A DNA stretch of 11,044 bases from Baffinella frigidus. Taxonomy: Eukaryota; Cryptophyceae; Cryptomonadales; Baffinellaceae. The notes below the pieces were generated by a model. It ran no database searches and was not told the DNA's origin. It saw only the letters and a list, made by a program, of their open reading frames with translations. The stretch covers positions 128,713-139,756 of the forward strand of contig MU646372.1 of NCBI GenBank assembly GCA_026770585.1, in the 5' to 3' direction. Below are positions 6,323 to 11,044 of this stretch, piece by piece. The position numbers and the translations under genes are program-made. How positions within the stretch are numbered: the stretch's first letter is position 1; every line of letters begins with the position of its first letter.

Positions 6323-9256
6323 CTGCCGGCCGGTGTTGCTCAAATTCAAAACACTGAAAAGGCCAAAACTTCTCTTTCTCTTGATCAACCCTCGACTAAC
6401 GCTTGTTGGCACTTCCTATCACTCAACAAAAACTCTAAAGTCAGCCCCTGGAGCAGTCGGCCCCCGTCGAAACGTGTCAAGTCGGGTCAGCCCCAATCGA
6501 GACTTGGCAAGTGCAGACGACATGTTGCACTGCACTGCCAGGGCGCAGTTTTTGTATTAGACAACTCACCTGCGAATGTGTAGTAAAGAAGTACCCAATC
6601 TGGGTACCTCGTTTCTAAGTTGACAGATTTTGTGGGTGAATTGACTTTTAAAAAATATCCGGCCTGGCAGTGCACTGTGGCACACGACTTTAGACACGTT
6701 TCCATGAGGGTTCAATAACCGTGTGCCGACCGCTTGGCTTCCTCCATGTACTCACCTGCCAGCCGAAAGTGTTCGCTAACGTCAAAACTCACCCCCCATA
6801 GAAACTTGTCAACTTCGGACGAAATCTGACAAACCTGTCAACAGGCGAAAAGTTGTGGCACACGATGTTGGACAAGTTTCTAGTGCAGACGGAAACCTTG
6901 CATAGTGGCAACGACTTGAGACAGGTGGAAACTTTAGACACGTGGGCTTATCTCAGAAAAGGGATTTTTAAATTCGTTTTCTTAAGTCAATTCCTGTACA
7001 AATTCGTCAACTTATTTTTTTCTCTACGCATAAGTGGACAAATTTGAAGTGGGGTTGACTTAAGAAAACGAATTTAAAAATCCCTTTTCTGAGATAAGGG
7101 CTGACTTGAGCAGAAACGTCCGGCGGGCAGTCCGCACGGTGGGCTCCGAGGGTTTCGGGACCCCTAGATTCAGCGGCAACGTGACCAAACTTGCATAAAA
7201 ACATCCTTCAAGTTAACTGCCCACAGGGTAAATTGACTTTTGATGCAAGACCCGTAGTCCACTGTGTGGGTAGTTACCAAGAAACGACTCCCGCGGATCC
7301 ACCGAGGCCTCGGTTATCGAAAATGACCCCAAACTTGAATGTTTCACACGAAATAAAGAGACGAATCTAAGAGGACGCCGCCCGGTTCGTGTCCGGGTAA
7401 AGAGTCGCACTTAAGAGGACGTAGCCCGGATCGTGTCCGGGCGCGGGTTACCAAGGTAAGACTCCCGCGGATCCACTCACGCAAATAGCGCGGAGTTGGC
7501 CCACTTGGACTGTTTTTTGTTCAAGGCAGCCCAGCCCCTATAGAAGTCAACCCCCACAGAAACTTGTCAACTCAAGTCAACCCCCATAGAAACTTGTCAA
7601 CTCAAGTCAACCCCCATAGAAACTGGTGGCCAACGCCAAAAGACAACCACCGTCAAGACGGAAATCGCACAGCGGCAACGACTAGCGACGAGTTTCCATG
7701 GCGGTTTAGGGGTTAGGCTTTAGGAAAAACGTTCGGCAGACAGTGTACGCACCCAGGAACGACTCCCATCCACCGAGGCCTCGGTTATCACAAATGACCC
7801 CAAATTTGAATTCTCTACACAAAATAAAGAGACGAACTTAAGAGAGTGTCCTCTCGTGTCCGGGTGCGTAGTCCACTGCGTGGGTGGTTACCAAGGAACG
7901 ACTCCCGCGGATCCACGGACGCGACCAGCGCGGAGTTGGCCCACTTGGACTGGCGCTTGGAGAAGGACATGCCGTTGACGCACAGCTCGTCCTCTTCGAC
8001 GGATGTGCATACCACCTGCCCCCCAGGGCACCTAGAGTGCGCGATGGACGATTATAGCGCCGTTCAGGGTTTAGGGTTTAGGGTTTAGGGTTTAGGGTTT
8101 AGGGTTTAGGGTTTAGGGTGTGGGGTTGAGGGTTCAGAGTTCAGGGTTTGGGGTTTAGGGGTTAGGGTTCAGGGTTCAGGGTTCAGGGTTTGGGTGTGTT
8201 AAATTTGGGTTTAGGGGTTGGGGTTTGGGGTTTAGGGTATAGCGGTGTACACGCGTTTCGGGTTTTGGGTTTTGGGTTTCGCAGGTTTCGGGTTTCGCAG
8301 AGCTCGTCTTCTTCGACTGGTGTGCATTCTCATCTCGGACCATACCAGAATCTGTCCACATACAAAGGTGTAAGATAGCATCATTGTATGCCTAAAATAG
8401 CATATACACCCTCATCTTCGGCGTCGGAAGCCTACGATAGCGGGACAGAATCTGTGTTGATCCGAAATTAATACCACCTGCCCGCCGGGGCACCTGTTTG
8501 TGTTTTCCTGGTTCATTCCCCATCTTCACGTGCCGAGTTATACGAGTCGGAGTCGGAGTCCCCATCCTACCCACACTACCCACAACCTGGATATGCAAGA
8601 CGGTGGGTTACCACTCTCTTCGCGTTCCTGGATAGATCTAACTTCAGATTTGGCTTGGAATTTGAGCCAGTTCGTACTTTTACGGCTTTAAAATAGCTGG
8701 GGTTGTACCATAAATATTTTGGATAGACAGTTTCCGAAATTAAATCTATTCAGGTCCGGATGAACTCGGTGGGCTACGAAGGGGACCCCTGGATTTAGCG
8801 GTAACGTGACCGCATTTGCACCGGATGAGGCTTTGAAGAAACTTGCGTTGGGGCAAGTTGACGTTTGATGAAACGTTCGTAGTCCACCGTGTGGTGGAGG
8901 GGCGAGCGCCGGTGAGGGTTTAGGATGCAGGGTTAGGCGCTGGCATACATCCCCTACTGTCCCGAGGTGGGCCCTTCCACGCAAACAGTTGCATCGCTCT
9001 ATCCTTGCTCGGATAGCGAGGGGGCAAACGGATCGTTTTAGTCCGGGTACGAATCCAAAAATTGGTACTAGTCGCGTCCAGTTTGTATCGTGCTTCAGCT
9101 CCCGATGGGAGCTCAAGGCAATACATACCCGATCCATTTGCCCCCTCGCTATCCGAGCAAGGTCTACGCTCGAACGCAAAACATACGCACCCGAACAAAA
9201 CACGCCTCGGGATCCGGGTTTCGGGTGTCGCACATGCAGAAACTGTAGACCCCCCG
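6079..9256 (-). CDS. FAD-dependent oxidoreductase (COG2509 type), partial, split into several exons
   Basis: COG2509 proteins are uncharacterised FAD/NAD(P)-binding dehydrogenases; plant and algal members are often plastid-targeted. Pieces of the middle of such a protein lie in the right order on the minus strand: RGVYSFCM (ending 9234); CPGGQVVCTSVEEDELCVNG and MSFSKRQSKWANSALVA (8031-7921); and ALGGVLFQRAMEREAAIRGG, CPVQRVTDFL and SSYRLGVTP (within 6322-6079). Inferred joins keep the frame: TGC AT|G TGC CCT gives Cys-Met-Cys-Pro, the family pattern; phase 2 joins the 7921 and 6787 edges; phase 1 joins 6756 and 6322. The N-terminal GxGxxG domain is not seen up to 11044, and the C-terminal part (usually with a GVETRTSSP-like motif) is not seen downstream. 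The gene therefore either has very long introns beyond the window or is a broken remnant. The introns hold partial copies of its own exons. Confidence 0.75.
6715..6787 (-). other. Duplicated exon edge, possibly a 32-base exon with a GTGAGT donor
   Basis: This is a diverged copy of about 6283-6345. On the minus strand GGCAG is followed by a consensus donor, GTGAGTACATGGAGGAAGC, at 6755 downwards, where the main exon copy reads GGCAG|GGGAGTACATGGAGG. If 6787-6756 is an exon it reads (T)FDVSEHFRLA(G), phase 2 at its start and phase 1 at its end, which joins in frame on both sides. The acceptor before it lacks a pyrimidine tract, so exon use is uncertain. It could be a non-functional duplicate. 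Confidence 0.5.
6947..7098. mobile_element. Perfect 44 bp inverted repeat with 64 bp loop, intronic foldback element
   Basis: 6947-6990 (starts CTTATCTCAGAAAAGGGATT) and 7055-7098 are exact reverse complements. Weaker complementarity continues inside (CAAATTCGTCAACTTA versus TAAGTGGACAAATTTG). Perfect arms imply a young element or active homogenisation. It is A/T-rich compared with its surroundings. No clear target duplication was found. Confidence 0.85.
7138..7275. repeat. Dispersed intronic repeat, copy 1 (second copy 8768-8895)
   Basis: The shared order is GGGCT(C/A)CGA, GGGACCCCT(A/G)GATT(C/T)AGCGG, AACGTGACC, TTGA(C)..TTTGATG, then CGTAGTCCAC(T/C)GTGTGG. The copies are diverged and gapped. 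Confidence 0.75.
7274..7955. repeat. Segmental duplication carrying part of an oxidoreductase exon
   Basis: 7274-7512 and 7750-7955 are collinear. Both begin with GGAACGACTCCC or a relative, then CCGAGGCCTCGGTTATC and AAATGACCCCAAA, then AAATAAAGAGACGAA and GTGTCCGGG. Both end with GGTTACCAAGG, ACTCCCGCGGATCCAC and GCGCGGAGTTGGCCCACTTG. The right unit contains the intact exon. The left unit has a damaged copy (QSKWANSALFA, then GTGAGT) at about 7512-7481. Within each unit ACTCCCGCGGATCCA-type sequence occurs at both ends of the insert. Confidence 0.85.
7552..7625. repeat. 30 bp tandem repeat
   Basis: The unit CAAGTCAACCCCCATAGAAACTTGTCAACT is present about 2.5 times. Single related copies (CCCCCCATAGAAACTTGTCAAC) lie at 6791-6812. 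Confidence 0.85.
7921..8031 (-). other. Exon of the COG2509-type oxidoreductase (CPGGQVV-NGMSF-WANSAL region)
   Basis: The frame reads CPGGQVVCTSVEEDELCVNG, then MSFSKRQSKWANSALVA. CPGGQVV, NGMSF and WANSALV are conserved signature runs. The 5' edge is CTCTAG|G at 8031, or CAG|GTGGTA at 8015 if the micro-exon copy at 8493-8478 is used; both give the same protein. The 3' edge is put at 7921 (GC|GTCCGT, phase 2) because the duplicate at 7481 has a consensus GC|GTGAGT at the same site. Donor CTTG|GTAACC at 7891 is an alternative but is out of phase with the next exons. Confidence 0.8.
8064..8301. repeat. Intronic TTTAGGG array with a degenerate tail
   Basis: About seven consecutive TTTAGGG units lie at 8067-8118. 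GGGTTCAGGG, GGGTTTGGGG and GGGTTTCGCAG variants follow to 8301. The array is bounded on both sides by copies of the same exon segment (7982-8010 on the left, 8300-8326 on the right). Confidence 0.9.
8300..8495 (-). repeat. Second copy of the exon start, split by a 146 bp inverted-repeat insertion
   Basis: 8300-8326 copies 7982-8010 (CTCGTC(T/C)TCTTCGAC..GTGCAT), and 8471-8495 copies 8010-8032 (ATACCACCTGCC..C..GGGCACCT). In the intact exon these halves are continuous. On the minus strand the outer half reads ACAG|GTGCCCCGGCGGGCAG|GTGGTA, a possible 16-base exon (8493-8478) that would supply Cys-Pro-Gly-Gly-Gln in frame. Confidence 0.8.
8327..8468. mobile_element. Short inverted-repeat insertion in a duplicated exon
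   Basis: The ends TCTCGGACCATACCAGAATC-TGTCC and GGGACAGAATCTG-TGTTGATCCGA are imperfect complements over about 26 bases. The intact exon at 7982-8032 gives the empty site. Boundaries are uncertain by a few bases because AT/TA bases occur at both edges. Confidence 0.65.
8608..8761. repeat. Dispersed 150 bp repeat, copy 1 (copy 2 at 10428-10578)
   Basis: Both copies contain CTCTTCGCGTTCCTG(G/C)ATAG, AGATTTGGCTTG, TTCGTACTTT, AAAATAGCTGG and CCGAAATTAAATCTATTCAG in the same order and orientation. There are no terminal inverted repeats and no coding signal. Confidence 0.85.
9003..9162. mobile_element. 160 bp element with 32 bp inverted repeats
   Basis: 9003-9034 (CCTTGCTCGGATAGCGAGGG...) and 9131-9162 are complementary with one mismatch. 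A smaller palindrome, AGCTCCCGATGGGAGCT, lies at 9098-9114. It is intronic relative to the oxidoreductase and non-coding. No clear target duplication. Confidence 0.75.
9234..9256 (-). other. Probable end of an upstream oxidoreductase exon (RGVYSFCM)
   Basis: The minus-strand frame reads RGVYSFC then AT|GTGCGA. In the family, VYSFCMCPGGQVV is continuous, so a donor at 9233 joined to G-TGC-CC at 8493 or 8031 restores Met-Cys-Pro. The match is only eight residues. Upstream the frame is a purine-rich low-complexity run (EEGKGGGEGGGETRGEDR), and the exon's 5' edge cannot be placed. Confidence 0.6.
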
Positions 9257-9392
9257 GTCCTCCCCCCGCGTCTCGCCCCCCCCCTCCCCCCCGCCCTTCC
9301 CCTCCTCCTTGCTGAGACCCTCCCCCCAGCCTTCCCCGAGGACCGGCTCGAGCACACCACTTGGCGGAAGCGGTACCGCAATCTGCGGGGTA

Positions 9393-9543
9393 ATCCGGGG
9401 ACATGTTTAATTTAAAAGAAAATGGACCCCTATTTGTTCATAGGAGTTGGACGAAAGGTTAATTAGGGCACTAAGTAAATTTGATTAGGGCCACCATCCG
9501 GTTCGATAGGTCATTTTGTTTCTAATTAAACATGTTCCCGGAT
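9393..9543. mobile_element. 151 bp element with about 38 bp imperfect inverted repeats
   Basis: The left end is ATCCGGGGACATGTTTAATT and continues AAAATGGACC. The right end is GGTCATTTTG ... AATTAAACATGTTCCCGGAT. The interior is A/T-rich and non-coding. Confidence 0.75.
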
Positions 9544-9747
9544 GAGGGTGTTTTTTACGTTAGCCCCCCTCGCATTGGCCCAGGACCACTTTCATCTCAC
9601 TAGATGACTGAATGAGTTGCCTAATCGGCGTTTTCGTTTAAACAATTTTTGTCAACGTAAGATCACTTACCCACAAAAACGATAGGAATCCTAGCGTTCG
9701 GTCCTCAAGACAAATTTTGTCCTAGACTCAACTTGAGACCGGTGTTG
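9544..9747. other. A/T-richer spacer, nothing recognised
   Basis: No gene, RNA gene or repeat was recognised in this stretch. Confidence 0.4.
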
Positions 9748-9930
9748 AGATGCCGCCGTCTAGGGTCCTTCCGTGAGCCCCGCATTGTTTCCAGGAAAAC
9801 GCAGCTGGGACGAGAGGTGATTGGAAGCAGAGCGACCTCGCACATTAAGATGCCGCTGTTTAGGGTCCTTCTGGGAGCCCCTCTCGCATTGTTCCAAGGG
9901 GAGCGAGGAGCAGGGACGAGCGGTGATGGA
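9748..9930. repeat. Tandem duplication of about 95-100 bp, diverged
   Basis: GAGATGCCGCCGTCTAGGGT and AAGATGCCGCTGTTTAGGGT start the two units. Both continue CCTTC.G.GAGCCCC, GCATTGTT and GGGACGAG.GGTGAT.G. Confidence 0.8.
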
Positions 9931-9950
9931 AAGAACAAAGAAGAGATAAA

Positions 9951-10391
9951 TATGTCGCAAAGACTGAGGCGCATACTTGAGTTGTGAGACGGTAGTCGGC
10001 TACGGGCAACTACAAGAAAAGCGGGCACCACGTGACCAATTCTCCCCACAAAACGCTCCAACCGACTTATATTCTGTTCGCATGGAGAGCCTCGTGTGGG
10101 TATGCTTGCAAGCCGTGATCGGAACCTGGTTGATTTTGACCTTGGACAATAAGATTAAAAGGTGATGTTACATTGGGGGATGGGTCCAAGATGTCGGAAA
10201 GGCTGCAGCACATACCTGAGTCGCGAGACGGTAGTCGGCTACGGTACGGGCAGCTGCTAGAAAAGCGGGCGTCACATGACCAATTCTCCCCACAAAACGC
10301 TACAACCGACTTATATTCTGTTCGCATGGATAGCCTCGTGTGGGTATGCACACCTGCGTCGCGAGACGGTAGTCGGCTACGGGCAGCTGCC
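9951..10391. repeat. Tandem duplication of about 239 bp, two and a fraction units
   Basis: Unit 1 (about 9951-10118) and unit 2 (about 10190-10350) share GAGACGGTAGTCGGCTACGG, GAAAAGCGGGC, CAATTCTCCCCACAAAACGC, CGACTTATATTCTGTTCGCA and CTCGTGTGGGTATGC. A third partial unit (10351-10391) repeats the first motif. Plus-strand frames of both units would read EKRA..DQFSPQNA.TDLYSV, but they are short, disconnected and unrecognised, so no gene is called. Confidence 0.85.
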
Positions 10392-10427
10392 CCTTTCCTG
10401 CCAAGGCGCGTCGCGTTCAGCACCACC

Positions 10428-10578
10428 ACAATCTCTTCGCGTTCCTGCATAGATTTAATTTTAGATTTGGCTTGACGTTGGAGCCATTTCGTACTTTCAG
10501 AGCTTCAAAATAGCTGGATTTGTACCGTAAATCTTTTAGACGGACAGTTCCCGAAATTAAATCTATTCAGGTCCGGGA
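10428..10578. repeat. Dispersed 150 bp repeat, copy 2
   Basis: Same orientation as 8608-8761. It is followed by CAGCACCACCGCAATG, which echoes CAGCACCACCACAATC just before the repeat, so a short flanking duplication brackets this copy. Confidence 0.85.
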
Positions 10579-10629
10579 CTAAATCCGATCGAACACTTCA
10601 GCACCACCGCAATGCAATCGAGCGAATAC

Positions 10630-10687
10630 CTCTCTCTCTCTCTCTCGCTCTCTCTCTCTCTCTCCCTCCCTCTCTCCCTCCCTCTCA

Positions 10688-10721
<34 letters not shown>

Positions 10722-10733
10722 CTCTCCCTCTCG
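10630..10733. repeat. (CT)n microsatellite
   Basis: Long CT dinucleotide tract with CCCT and CTCG interruptions. The frames of alternating Ser-Leu and Arg-Glu that it opens are artefacts. Confidence 0.97.
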
Positions 10734-10800
10734 CACGTGCTTCAGGATGAAACCCTGCGTGCTTTCTGAGGCTCTATCTACCGATGATTCCCATCGCATA

Positions 10801-10952
10801 GCTCTCTCCCAGTTCAATTTGGGCTCGTAGATAGAGTGCCCCCCCCCGAAATTTCACAGGTGAATTTCATGGGGGGGGGGTCAAAATTCATCTATGAAAG
10901 TTCGGGGGGGGGGGCTCTCTATCTACGAGCCCAAATTGATCTGGGAAAGAGC
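10801..10952. mobile_element. 152 bp element with 36 bp inverted repeats and poly-C/G tracts
   Basis: 10801-10836 and 10917-10952 are complementary with two mismatches (GCTCT.TCCCAG.TCAATTTG...). Inside are homopolymer runs of C and G (about 10839-10847, 10871-10880, 10904-10914) around A/T-rich TTTCACAGGTGAATTTC. It lies between two (CT)n tracts. Confidence 0.8.
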
Positions 10953-10980
10953 ATGCTCGCAGCAAAGGAGAAGGCATCAC

Positions 10981-11026
<46 letters not shown>

Positions 11027-11044
11027 CGCTCTCTCTCTCGCTCG
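10981..11044. repeat. (CT)n microsatellite at the window edge
   Basis: CT dinucleotide tract with CTCG interruptions, continuing beyond the window. Confidence 0.97.

Noticed and set aside
7378-7400. tRNA T-arm-like stem-loop (CCCGG-TTCGTGT-CCGGG)
   Set aside because: The loop lacks the conserved A of TTCRANY. No acceptor, D or anticodon arms could be laid out around it, and the neighbouring repeat copy loses the motif.
8688-9404. 238-codon minus-strand frame
   Set aside because: It crosses a dispersed repeat, a 160 bp inverted-repeat element and a purine-rich run. Only a neighbouring frame shows the VYSFCM family match, so this frame is open by chance.
9977-10475. Possible gene from the tandem 239 bp units (EKRA..DQFSPQNA)
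   Set aside because: The shared peptide simply follows from DNA duplication. The frames are short, broken between units, and match nothing recognised.
10563-10830. Ser-Leu and Arg-Glu repeat proteins on both strands
   Set aside because: They are translations of the (CT)n tract.

Overview
The window looks like nuclear DNA of a eukaryotic alga with a complex (secondary, red-lineage) plastid. Three things point there. A minus-strand gene at the left end codes for a protein with a signal peptide, an A|F transit-peptide motif and a second, twin-arginine thylakoid signal. The other recognisable gene is broken into short exons by introns of several hundred bases. Arrays of TTTAGGG-type repeat occur at several places. 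There is no bacterial-style operon. The exact lineage (stramenopile, haptophyte, cryptophyte or dinoflagellate) cannot be fixed from this sequence.

Layout: 1-167 is degenerate TTTAGGG-like repeat. 168-1023 (minus) is a plastid-lipid-associated (PAP/fibrillin-like) protein, probably thylakoid-lumenal, whose last exon is missing: the reading frame runs through a likely donor site into the repeat. 1024-5900 shows no convincing gene. It is packed with short terminal-inverted-repeat elements: a 117-118 bp family with TA target duplications (copies at 2694, 3365, 4689 and 4862, one truncated at 3187, one fragment at 2129) and a 100 bp family (4373, 5581), plus tandem duplications, hairpins and a 32 bp minisatellite. 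6079-9256 (minus) holds scattered exons of an FAD-dependent oxidoreductase of the COG2509 type, with large introns full of repeats, hairpins and partial copies of the gene's own exons. 9257-11044 holds further inverted-repeat elements, a 239 bp tandem duplication, a dispersed 150 bp repeat and two long (CT)n tracts.

The main observation is how the introns are built. Several predicted intron boundaries lie inside short duplicated stretches of exon, so the start of an intron resembles the start of the next exon and the end of the intron resembles the end of the previous exon. Two of these introns also contain TTTAGGG arrays. This suggests intron gain or growth by local duplication, possibly during break repair that captured telomeric repeats, together with insertion of short TA-target elements. 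All splice sites here are inferred from sequence alone.
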